From positions 463,355,827-463,419,826 of the forward strand of contig CM041777.1 in NCBI GenBank assembly GCA_023374045.1: 64,000 nt of DNA. Direction: 5' to 3'. A program made the position numbers and the translations under genes. Source of the DNA: Limonium bicolor (Eukaryota; Streptophyta; Magnoliopsida; Caryophyllales; Plumbaginaceae). Below the pieces are notes generated by a model. That model did no database searches. It was not told where the DNA came from and saw nothing but the letters and a program-made list of their open reading frames with translations. This document shows, one piece after another, positions 46,540-55,937 of this stretch (within the stretch, counting starts at the first letter, position 1; each line of letters begins with the position of its first letter).

Positions 46540-47441
46540 ATGCCCAATTTTGCCACAGTTTGTACATTTAGGCGGATCTTTCTTGTAACCCTGCTGGATC
46601 TTGCTTGTACTCCTCTTTGAACCAGTTTTTGACCCTGAAAAATTCCCATTGAATGTATGTTTGTTGTATGTGAAATTACCTACGCCTTTAGCATTTAGGG
46701 CGACAGACTGTCGATTTTCTTCTGGGTCGGGGGAGGCTCTTTGTTGTTCTTCATGTATGATCAGAGAGAAAGCCTACTCCAAGGTTGGAGTCTCTTTAAT
46801 CGCGAGGATTTGGCTGCGCAGATGTACATATGACTTTTGAGGCCCAGCAAAAATTGGATGAGTTCGTCTTCCATTCTGTGTTTTGTTTGCAATTCCTTGA
46901 ACTTGCATGAGCCGCAACACTTGCAAGATCCCAATGGGCGAACAAGATCGAGTTTGGCCCACACCTCACACAGCTTCATGAAATACTCTGTCACAGAGTC
47001 TTCGCCTTGCTTCAAAGCCGCGATCTGGTTCTTCACGTTGTGGATGGTTGTGTGGTTCTTTTGCTCGTAGCGATTGCATAACCAATCCCAAATTTCCTTT
47101 GGGTCATCAATGTATCTGACGGTTCTTGCTATGTTTGGTGCTAGAGACTATGTTATCCATGCGGCAACTAGGGAATTAGCTCGTTCCCAAGCCGATGTTC
47201 GCACCAGGTCTTGGCTATCTGGTAGTTTGACTGTTCCGACGATAAACTTGTGCTTGTTTTTCGCCTTCAGCGTGGTTCGCATCGACCACTTCCACCCGAA
47301 AAAGTCTTCTCCATCAAACTTTTGTGCTAAAGGCTGCCCAGGTTGCTCAGAGACGTGAACGTAGATGGGATCATTCTGGTCGATCACTCCAGTCATGCCG
47401 CCATCGCCGCTTGGACCTTTCCATTTCTCTTTCTCACTCAT
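46540..47441 (-). pseudogene. Copia gag of K, broken
   Basis: Begins MSEKEKWKG at 47441, with DPIYVHVSEQPG and FFGWKWSMRTTLKAKNK typical of the copia Gag N-terminus, continues with GEDSVTEYFMKLCEVWAKLD and a CKCCGSCK segment (46761-47036) after a frame change, and ends near a damaged nucleocapsid. Same Gag type as element L. Confidence 0.85.
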
Positions 47442-47464
47442 TTTTTTTCAGAGAGGTGATTCCT

Positions 47465-47476
47465 GCTCTGATACCA
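47465..47476 (-). promoter_or_regulatory. Primer-binding site of element K (tRNA-iMet)
   Basis: Minus strand TGGTATCAGAGC, directly next to the LTR. Confidence 0.9.
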
Positions 47477-47792
47477 TGTCAGATTCAGACGGAAACAATG
47501 AATAACATCTTTGCATTGAAGATCGAATGGAGAACAAGAACGTTTGTTACAGAGAGTCGAAGAAGAACCCCAGCCCTAACTCTTGATCATCAAGAGAGGA
47601 TGTACTGCTATCTTTCTTAGAAGAAGATGAATACTACTATAGAGGTGAGTTTAGTACCGGTTGTGTGCAAGTCACATGACTGCGGTACTGAACTCACATT
47701 ACAGATATACGGAATGAAAAATTACAAATATAATCTTCCTATAATACACTCTAACAAAGTACATAATGTAATTCCTATAATACACTCTAACA
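47477..47792 (-). repeat. 5' LTR of element K
   Basis: 316 bp, pairs with 7488-7803; roughly 6% different. Confidence 0.92.
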
Positions 47793-47797
47793 GATTG

Positions 47798-48131
47798 AAG
47801 ACGGGGCTGAAAAAACTTCATTTGGAACCGGTAATATACTCTAACTTTTCTCTTTTTCTTCACTCATGGTAATTTTGCAAGCCTAAACATACATGCTTTG
47901 CGTCTGTCTCCAGTCTTCATTCACAGGAATTGGAAGGAACTACTGCATCACTCACATCAGATTGAAGAAGGGGGTGAAAAACTTCATTTGGGAACTAGTA
48001 ATATACTCTAACTTATCTCTTCAAAGCTTTAGTCACGGTAATTTTGCAACCCTAATTGGGGGAGAAGGACATACATGCTCTGTGCCTATCTTCATTCACT
48101 TCTTGTGTCTCTGTACAGATTTGGCAGAAAT
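47798..48131 (+). repeat. Two further units of the ~167-bp tandem repeat
   Basis: Units 47798-47964 and 47965-48131 begin GAAGA.GGGG.TGAAAAA.CTTCATTTGG and continue in step with 7340-7487. The function of the repeated block is unknown. Confidence 0.65.
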
Positions 48132-50341
48132 GAAAAAATTAAACGGGTTCTACTATAATCCATAAATCCAAATTTAAAAAGTTCACTCGACGTCAAAAAA
48201 AGCTCGGTGCCACCTCTCTCTTCATATCCGGTCGTCGTCACAATTAAACTGTCTGTTTAGGTCGTTTTGATGCACCTGGTGAGTTCGGTTAATTGCTCTC
48301 CTCGCTTCGTTTTGGTGGCTAATATTAAGATGATTGATATGACGCTTAGTTCTGTTTTCCAAATTTACTATGTTGTAAGTTCCTCCCTCTCTCCTCCAGT
48401 TTAATAACATTGATTTTGAAACTAGAAGGATATGTGGTGGATCAGGGAACAGAATGGATTTTATGATTTAGACAAAATTAGGATCGGCCGAGATATGTAT
48501 CATTTGTGAGCAATGAACAGATATTGGATGTATAATGTTCTATTATGTGTTTTGGTTTCAAGATTAGTGTTTATGTTTTGAACAACTATATTAGATTTAG
48601 GTTTTAATAAAGCATCCGGTATACCGATTGAGCGAGTTTGGTTTGGGTGTTGGGATGGTACCAAATTTTGGTTTGGTTCGGGCTGTTTTGGGTTTACGGA
48701 TCACATGATTCGATTTAAAATCCGGTTTAGATCAGTTTGAGTCGGATCGGTTTTTCAGGTTCAGGTCACAGGTTCGGGTCACTTTTGCCGGGACTAAGGG
48801 GACGTTTGTTTCGGGGTAATCAGGAAACGGAAAGGGAATGAAAAAGTCTGATTCCCTTTGTTAGTGTTTGTTTAGTAAAAAAAATTATTCCCTTTCCCTC
48901 CTTTTAGGATTAGAAAACCCTCAAACCCCCTTTTTCCCATTCCCCGGCACCCCCTCAGGAATAGAATTCCCTTTCCCTCTCCTGTCGCGGACCGCGTCTC
49001 TATCTCTCGCTTCGTCGATTTTCACCGTCATTCACACGACGCTCTCTTCTCCAGTATCAACGGGCACTGTCTTCTTCAGTCTCATACAGCGTTGTATTCT
49101 CCAGTCTCCCAGCTGTTAAAAAGGAAGAGAAGAAATCACTCCTCGGCTCGGCTTCCTTGCCCAGACCCACAAGCGAGAGCTCTGTATTGTCTCAAATTGA
49201 ATCATCTCTGTAAGTCAATCAACAAACTCCAACAGTGAGGAATAAAAAATAATGAAAATATGATGAATAAGACTCCAATGGCGCCGTGTCTCTGGGTTTA
49301 ACAATCCCTAAAAAAATATATTCCTTCTTCCGCATGAAAGGGATTTGAATAACATAGTTATTTGATTAAACAATTCAGTCCAAATTGCTTTGCTGAATCC
49401 GTTTTTTCCATTGCTGGACTGAATTGCCTATTGTTTTGTTTATTATAAAACCATTCTTCAACAGAACTTAGCAGCGCCACCTTTATCTGTGCGATGCTCT
49501 GTTGTCATTCTATTATATATTGCGCTGTCATTGGATTTTGATGTATCTTCTATCAAGGGGTGTTCTGAAATTAAGGATTGAAGCTGGTTATACTGTATAA
49601 TGATAGGTGCCACACTTTATATGAAAATTCGTAGTTTGAAATTATCAAATGCGGAATTTTGTATGAAAACTTCGTAGTTCTGAAATTAAGGATTGAAGCT
49701 GGTGATACTGGTGTTGATGCAATTGATTGATTTCATTTCTTGTCTTCTTTGCAAGTGGTTTTGTTGAAAGGTGAACACGTTGAAATCTTATTTTATCAAA
49801 ATGATCACTTGTTTTCTCAGGTCAACGACACCAATTTACATGAAGTGGTAGTTGCACCAACATTAGTATCATAACAGCAGCAGCAGCTTCAGAGCCGCAG
49901 CAATAACAATTTATGATTAAGGATGTGTTCTATGATCCTAAACAATTTATGTTTTATTTTTACATGGAATAGTCATGTTTAGTTTTTGTTGGACAAGTTA
50001 CTCTACTTTTTTGACAAGTTATGTTTTATTTTCCTTTGACAAAGTATGTTTTTTTTTCTTGAACATATGTCATTTTATGACAATTGTTTGTATTACAATT
50101 TCATGAAAATTGTGTTCATTTGTAGTCTTTGTTTTTTAGTGAAAAGTGATATTTTAAGATTTTAATCAATTATATGATATTGAACAACTACAGTATGTAG
50201 TATGTGATACGTGTTTAGTTTTGTAATGGAGAAGACCCGTTGACCCTAATCCTTAACGAAATACTCCATTATTTAATAGCGGCTGTTTTGCTGAAAATGA
50301 AAATCAAGGAACAGTTTGGAGCATTGAAAGGGACGGATAAT
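48132..50341 (+). other. Upstream region of the host gene, possible 5' UTR exon
   Basis: 48620-48785 is low-complexity GGTTCGGGT/GGTTTGG sequence. At 48798 GGGACGTTTGTTTCGGGG resembles the end of a small transposon but no partner end was found. A C/T-rich stretch at about 48960-49209 ends in CTCTGTAAGT, a good splice donor, and could be the 5' UTR exon of the gene that follows; TTTTCTCAG at 49820 is a possible acceptor. No other coding region seen. Confidence 0.35.
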
Positions 50342-52718
50342 ATGGCTGCATCCTCTTCTTCTCAGCCCTTCCCAAAGCCAAGCAATCCCGGCCCCCAAAC
50401 TGACATCATCAAGGAGGTAAAGCCATACCTGCTGATGATGCCTCTTTTTTTCGTGTGTTTCGCTTTATTGCTTTTAACCTTTGTATGCGCTGGCTGAGGT
50501 ATGCAACATTCTTCTCTCTTGATTGTATTTTATAGATTCACGCGCATGAGGTTGCAATTGCGGAGTTGAAAAGTCTCTCATCATCTGGGGTAGAGATTCA
50601 TCTCCATCTTTATTAGTTCAATGAGCCTATGTGTAATTGCATAATGCCTCGAGCAACCTTTAATCAGGATTCTGAAGTTCAATACCTGTACATATTAGGT
50701 ATCAATAATCACTTTGGAGAGCTGTATGCTTTCTTATAACAGGTTTTAATTGGATCTATCAAGGTAATTAAGGTGAAGGGGCCATTATAGTGGCTATGGG
50801 TTCTACTTTCGTTTGGAAGTAGTAAGCTGCTATTTGCTGTTTATCATCTGTTTTTATGAGGGCTTTCCATTAGCTTTCCATTACTGTGAGAAGATATTAC
50901 TAGCTTACCAAATTCCAAACTTGGCCGTAGTGATATAGTGCAATTCATATATGGATACTAACATGTTTGTACGGAAGAGATGACATGCGTAGTTGTTTGT
51001 TTTTTAATATATAGGTGAACCATAATTAGCAGTTGATGGCTATGTTATAAAAAAGACAAATTATTGGCATTCTTTTGCAGTTATCAAGTCATTTAACACT
51101 TTGGGTATTTTTGTGTTACAAATGCATTCTTTATTCAAGCGAAATGGCCTGTGCTTGGTCTCTCAGAGTATGTGTTGTACTATCTGCTTTTGGCGTATGC
51201 CTGGCAACATTGAGCAAAAGTGAAAAAGTTTCATATGAAAGGTAAATAGTCACTGTGTGTTGAAGGCATTGATGAACTACAGTGATGTAGGGTAAATTGA
51301 GAGAGAGAGAGAGTAAAGTTGAATTTTATTGAACTTACTTGCAGTGATGGACTACTGCAAGCATGAAGCACACCCTTATTCACACAGGTTGGAAACTAAT
51401 CCGAAATATCTAGGAGACTACAAAAAAAAACTTTCTCCTATTCTTGCTAGAGATATACAGTCAGTAAATTACACAAGTTTTATTTATTAACACATCCTAT
51501 CTATTTATTCTTAAACCTTTTTCTATGGTGTTTTTTTTCCAATTTTATTCTATCATATAGTTACTGTTCTCATCATTTGGTCCTTAAGGAACATCATGTT
51601 GAAGTTAAGTTCTCTTTCTTTGATTCTTAGATTAAGCTCGATAAGCTAAATGCTCCAACCCAATATGTTGGTGATTAGACAAAGATACTTGATTGTGAAA
51701 ATCCTAAACACTTACTTTCAGTAAGACGAAGTATAAAATGTCCTTTTTAAACAGTTGGCAAGTTACAGTCCTATGTCATTCCTGTTGGGCGTAACAATGT
51801 AGCAAGGCAGTGAGATGATAAGTGCTGGTATCATACTCTTTTATTGATGAAGTTCCCCTTGACATGATATGGTCATGAATGCCAATGTGTGTGTCTTTCT
51901 GTTTTATATGTTAGTGTGTTCAGAGGCTAGTCTACTGTATGAGTTGTATCTATAAATTCCTATTTAGGGTGGCAAACTGTTTTGTGCTTGGTGTATATCT
52001 ACTTTGTCGTATGTGAACCCTTGATTCATTGTAAGCGAGCAACTTGTAAAATTCCAAGCTGCAACACTTCCCGCTCTATGATCTTTGTTGTTTTCTCACT
52101 CGATGCAAATTGAGCTATTGAGGTTTCTAGTCTGTATCTGGTAGTATCCTGCCTGCCTACACTGGGGTTCAGTCCATTCCCTCCACTAGGAAGAATTCAT
52201 TTCCACGATTCCTACTGTTTGGCTATAATCGAAAGGTAAACGCTTTGTGTTCTGGAATATGATCTCATGTGCAAAGAGAATGTACCTAGAGGATTTGAGC
52301 CCTCACGTTATGGGCAAGTAGATTTGTTTGAGTTCCTGTTACTCTGTCTGTTATTCACTTGTAAGGAAGGGTTGCTCTATTCCTGCTCAAACAATAGTGT
52401 ATACCTGGGCATTTAAGTCCGCTTTCTTTGACAGATGAAGTGTTTACTGCTTTTCCATTACCAAGCTAATGAAGGTTTCGCTTCATGCTATACTTTCTTT
52501 CTTTGCAGTCTGTTTATCAGAGAAATGGAAATATTTTCTTCCGTACAACTTCCCAAAAGGCGATGCAAACTGAACAGAGTAATCTAGTGATTTCATCTGG
52601 ATTTTGATTAGCTTTCTCCTTTTATAAGGTCTCTGCAAAATGCAATGTTTATGTGAATATTTTTACAGAACAACTTGATTCGGCTAAGGTTGCGATGCAA
52701 AGGCTGAGCATGCAGTGA
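50342..52718 (+). CDS. Prefoldin-like small protein, four coding exons
   Basis: Exons 50342-50416, 50536-50589, 52509-52578 and 52669-52718, all GT-AG and in frame, encode 82 residues: MAASSSSQPF start, a helix TDIIKEIHAHEVAIAELKSL, the central block SVYQRNGNIFFRTTSQKA, and a second helix EQKQLDSAKVAMQRL. Helix - short beta block - helix is the beta-prefoldin plan. I recognise the plant family annotated as prefoldin chaperone subunit, related to the human ASNSD1 upstream-ORF protein, which joins a prefoldin-like co-chaperone complex in the cytosol. An upstream in-frame Met exists at about 50240, but the MAAS start fits the family. Intron 3 is 1.9 kb. This is the only convincing host gene here. 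Confidence 0.85.
51299..51313. repeat. (GA)n microsatellite in intron 3
   Basis: About seven GA units. Confidence 0.9.
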
Positions 52719-52956
52719 TTGTGGCTGAATTCCAAGTTTCCAACAGCTTGCTGACATGATCTTGTGGCATATCTGGAATGATCTGTAGATACTAGAGAAG
52801 ATATGCGGCTGAATGAAGAAGCGTTGTATTCGATTCAATTTGGGTTGGTTTTGACGAAACAGTATGCAATCGTCAATGTTGCCAGTTCTAGTCTCGAAAT
52901 GAGATGTGATTGACTGAGGACTTGCCAAAATTACAATGAGGTGGTTGTCAGCCACA
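52719..52956 (+). other. 3' UTR and downstream flank of the prefoldin-like gene
   Basis: No coding frame of note. No clear poly(A) signal was picked out. Confidence 0.4.
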
Positions 52957-53060
52957 ACAGTTAGATCCGTTGATACTGTCTTTTTTTTTTTTTTTGATAA
53001 TTGGGGTTTAAAGCCATTTTATTAAAAACAGTTGGATCCGTTGATCCGTTGATACTGTCT
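52957..53060 (-). mobile_element. 5'-truncated LINE tail with target duplication
   Basis: A T15 run (52981-52995) followed by GATAATTGGGGTTTAAAGCC is, on the minus strand, a LINE-type 3' end plus poly(A). It is flanked by ACAGTTAGATCCGTTGATAC (52957-) and a near copy ACAGTTGGATCCG...TTGATACTGTCT (to 53060). The right copy has an extra TTGATCCG. The inserted body is only about 47 bases. Confidence 0.65.
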
Positions 53061-53297
53061 GAACTTCATTCAAATAAGCTGCTTCAAATTCTTCAAGAAA
53101 TGCATTCGAAACTGAACTAATGTGTGGAAAATTCCTAATGCCATCTTTTGTTTTCCCGATTTACACAATCCACGTACCCATTCGATCAACATCGACTCCC
53201 CACATCAATCTGCATGCAAAATTTTACTTCATCCCATTTCTTCTCCCTTGCTTCACCACGTCACTAACCTTCAGGTCCTTCATATCTTCGCGTATAC

Positions 53298-53692
53298 TGT
53301 TACAGTATATAGCTTTTTATTAGTTTCCTAGTTTTTAAATAGTTTCCTTATTAGCTCTCTAGTTTTAATTCTCCTTTTATTAGTTTCCTAGTTCTCATTA
53401 GTTTCCTTTTTATTAGTTTCCTAGTTTTTAAATAGTTTCCTTATTAGCTCTCTAGTTTTAATTCTCCTTTTATTAGTTTCCTAGTTCTCATTAGTTTCCT
53501 TATACCACGACCTTTTGTCTGGTTTCCTAGCTTTATATATATCTACCCTCTCTTTCTTTATCGCATTGTAATTTGAATCCCTTTTCTTCATAATGGAAAA
53601 CTCTCCCAATTCTCTCGAGAACTACTTCTCTCGACTGGGCTCTCTGGTCGCTTTCTTCTGCATAACCATACACAATCTATTCAAACTTTACA
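53298..53692 (+). repeat. 5' LTR of element L
   Basis: TGTTACAG...CTTTACA. Contains two tandem copies of a ~92-bp block (TAGTTTCCTAGTTTTTAAAT...) at about 53316-53500, and a TATA-like TTATATATAT at 53533. Confidence 0.95.
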
Positions 53693-53704
53693 TGGTATCG
53701 GAGC
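53693..53704 (+). promoter_or_regulatory. Primer-binding site of element L
   Basis: TGGTATCGGAGC directly after the LTR; one base different from the canonical initiator tRNA-Met site. Confidence 0.85.
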
Positions 53705-53784
53705 GTCAATCCTGCTAGGTCGACTGTTCTCCCAATTTTTTTTTTCTCTCTTCCTTTCGTTATCCCTTCGCTTCTCGATTCAAG

Positions 53785-55020
53785 ATGGCAGGAGAAGCTA
53801 TATCAAACTTTGAGAAACTCATCGAATCGCTTACTAAGAGTAAGGATTCAACCATCGATCCAGGAGATCCGTTGTATACTCACAGCGCGGAACATCCCGG
53901 AATGATAATTGCGTCCAAATTCAATGGGAATGGTTTTCAAACCTGGAAACGAACTGTCTTGATTTCGTTGTCGTCAAAGAACAAGATCGGGATGATCGAT
54001 GGTTCTATCAAGAGGCCGACTGATGATTCTGTCAAGACTGCTGCCTGGGACAGATGCAATGGTTTAGTCATGGCTTGGTTATTGAACGCTTTAGACACAG
54101 ACATATGCGAGACTTTCATTTTCCATTCGACGGCTAGAGAAATCTGGAAAGGCCTTCTCGCTCGGTATGATAACATTGACGGCACTCGTCGCTTCAACCT
54201 GAAGAAGGATCTGTATAGTCTTGAGCAAGGTACCGACTCTGTAAGTGTATATTTCAACAGATTCAAACGTATTTGGGACGAATTAACTGCTGTTGTTAAT
54301 ATTAGTGCTTGTGATTGCTGCAAATGTGGTCGTTCTGAGAAACTTGATAAAATGCTAGAAGAGGATAAGGTTTTGGATTTTCTTATGGGCTTGAGCAGTC
54401 AATATCTGAATATTCGGGGAAATATTCTCATGATGCAACCTCTGCCAAATCTGGAATCTGCATATTCTCTAATTCTCTCCGAGGAAAGGCAAAGAGAAAC
54501 GGGAAAACGTAGAAAGGGTGATATCAATTCAGAAACCTTCGCTAATGTAGTGGATGGGGCTCATAAACCGCAGCAATTCATCAGGTGGCAAAACAATGAT
54601 AAAAAGGGGAAGAAAGGGAAAGAGTCTTGCAACCACTGCGGGAAACTAGGCCACATAGAGGACAATTGCTACTCAAAACATGGATTTCCTGGAAGGCCCT
54701 TCTGCAAACATTGTCAAAAGATTGGGCATACTGAAGACACATGCTATGGTAAGCATGGTTTCCCAGCAGGTTGGAAATTTGGCAAGAATAAGAAAGTAAT
54801 TGGTGCTGCCATGAGTGACAGTGATCAAGGTATAAGCCAGACAAAGCAACACAGCAGCAACCCTAGCTTCAGCCAAGAGCAGATAAATCTCCTGATCGAT
54901 TGCTTGCAGAAAATAAGCACTAATGACAGAAGCACTACTTGTAACTTTGCAGGTAATGCCCTATCACTAAACAAACAACTTATTGTCTTAGTGCTAATTA
55001 TAGCGGAGTTAGTAAGATAG
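53785..55020 (+). CDS. Copia Gag of L
   Basis: A 411-residue frame starting at ATG after the leader. N-terminal DPLYTHSAEHPGM and FQTWKRTVLISLSSKNKIG are the copia Gag entry; the capsid-like helical part runs to about residue 240. Two zinc knuckles of CX2CX4HX4C type follow: CNHCGKLGHIEDNC (about 282) and CKHCQKIGHTEDTC (about 307). The last about 20 residues are out of frame: protease continues in another frame from about 54985, so gag-pol is broken by a one-base shift at about 54970. Confidence 0.9.
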   Translation: MAGEAISNFEKLIESLTKSKDSTIDPGDPLYTHSAEHPGMIIASKFNGNGFQTWKRTVLISLSSKNKIGMIDGSIKRPTDDSVKTAAWDRCNGLVMAWLLNALDTDICETFIFHSTAREIWKGLLARYDNIDGTRRFNLKKDLYSLEQGTDSVSVYFNRFKRIWDELTAVVNISACDCCKCGRSEKLDKMLEEDKVLDFLMGLSSQYLNIRGNILMMQPLPNLESAYSLILSEERQRETGKRRKGDINSETFANVVDGAHKPQQFIRWQNNDKKGKKGKESCNHCGKLGHIEDNCYSKHGFPGRPFCKHCQKIGHTEDTCYGKHGFPAGWKFGKNKKVIGAAMSDSDQGISQTKQHSSNPSFSQEQINLLIDCLQKISTNDRSTTCNFAGNALSLNKQLIVLVLIIAELVR

Positions 55021-55834
55021 ATAAATGGATCATTGACACGGGAGCCTCTGAGCACTTAAGTGGAAGAAAAGATTTCTTCTCTAAGATTGTCAATCTGCAG
55101 AATAGTCATGCTGTTGTCCTGCCTGATGGTAGATCACGAGATGTGCAGAAAGTGGGAGAAATTCATTTAGGGAGTAGTTTTTTCCTTCCAGATGTTCTCC
55201 TGGTTCCAAGCTTTCAATATAACTTGTTATCTGTTCACAAGCTTGCACGGCAGACTGGTTGTAAGATTCTTTTTGATGAAAATTGTTGCATCTTACAGGA
55301 CCTGAAATCGAGGACTGAGATAGTAATTGGCACGGTGGACAAGGGTCTGTATTGGCTAGATGCAAAAGCCCTTGGACAGTTCTTCCAAAACAAACAGAAG
55401 CTGGAGTCAGAAGAGCAACAACAGATCGGTCTGGTTTGCAATGTTTCGATAGAGAATAAAGCCTTGTATTGGCATCGTCGCTTAGGACATGTTCCCCCTC
55501 AAAAACTAGTACATCTAGGAATTTTAGACAACAAGGATATTCCTTTCAGTTTCATCTGCGATGCTTGTAATAGGGCAAAGGGACATCGGCTCCCTTTCCC
55601 TAATTCCCAAAGTAGTAGTAATGAATGTTTTGATATTGTCATGTGGATGTTTGGGGCCCATGTTCTCATACCACACATGATGGATTTGACTATTTTCTCA
55701 GTCTAGTTGATGACAAAAGCAGATGTCTTTGGGTCAAATTAATAAGGAAGAAATCTGATTCTTTTTCTTATATCAAGGATTTTATTGCCATGATAGAGCG
55801 ACAATTTTCAAAGAAAATTAAAATCCTTAGGTAA
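54985..55834 (+). pseudogene. Copia protease and integrase N-half of L
   Basis: WIIDTGASEHLSG (aspartic protease, about 55025-55065), LLVPSFQYNLLSVHKL, then the zinc-binding YWHRRLGHV...CDACNRAKG. Frame is lost at about 55640 next to the first catalytic Asp (a one-base loss in a short C run would explain it). The core then runs DYFLSLVDDKSR...KIKILR and hits a stop at about 55831, where a few bases of the second catalytic Asp motif are missing. Confidence 0.88.
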
Positions 55835-55937
55835 TGCGTATGAATTAGGTGCTTCAAAAGAGGGAATTCAATTCCTTCAATCACAAGGAATAATTCATCA
55901 GCGGTCTTGTCCACATACCCCTCAACAGAATGGTATT

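Larger units (their letters stand above)
7488..47792 (-). mobile_element. Element K: old copia retrotransposon holding the nest
   Basis: LTRs of 316 bp at 7488-7803 and 47477-47792 (TGTCAG...CTAACA on the plus strand) are flanked by the 5-bp duplication GATTG (7483-7487 and 47793-47797). Primer site and purine tract are in the right places for minus orientation. Removing insertions D and H leaves about 5.29 kb, normal for copia. The coding order gag, protease, integrase, RT, RNase H is kept across the pieces but with many lesions. By eye the LTRs differ at about 20 of 316 positions, making K clearly older than E, C and L. Confidence 0.92.

Noticed and set aside
47465..47476. tRNA-like words near several LTRs
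   Set aside because: These are primer-binding sites complementary to tRNA 3' ends; no cloverleaf can be formed around them.
48798..49140. Possible small transposon starting GGGACGTTTGTTTCGGGG
   Set aside because: No matching inverted end or target duplication was found, so it is only mentioned in the spacer entry.
50240..50497. 85-codon frame with a hydrophobic tail as a small membrane protein
   Set aside because: The conserved part ends at a good splice donor at 50417; the hydrophobic tail is intron read-through.
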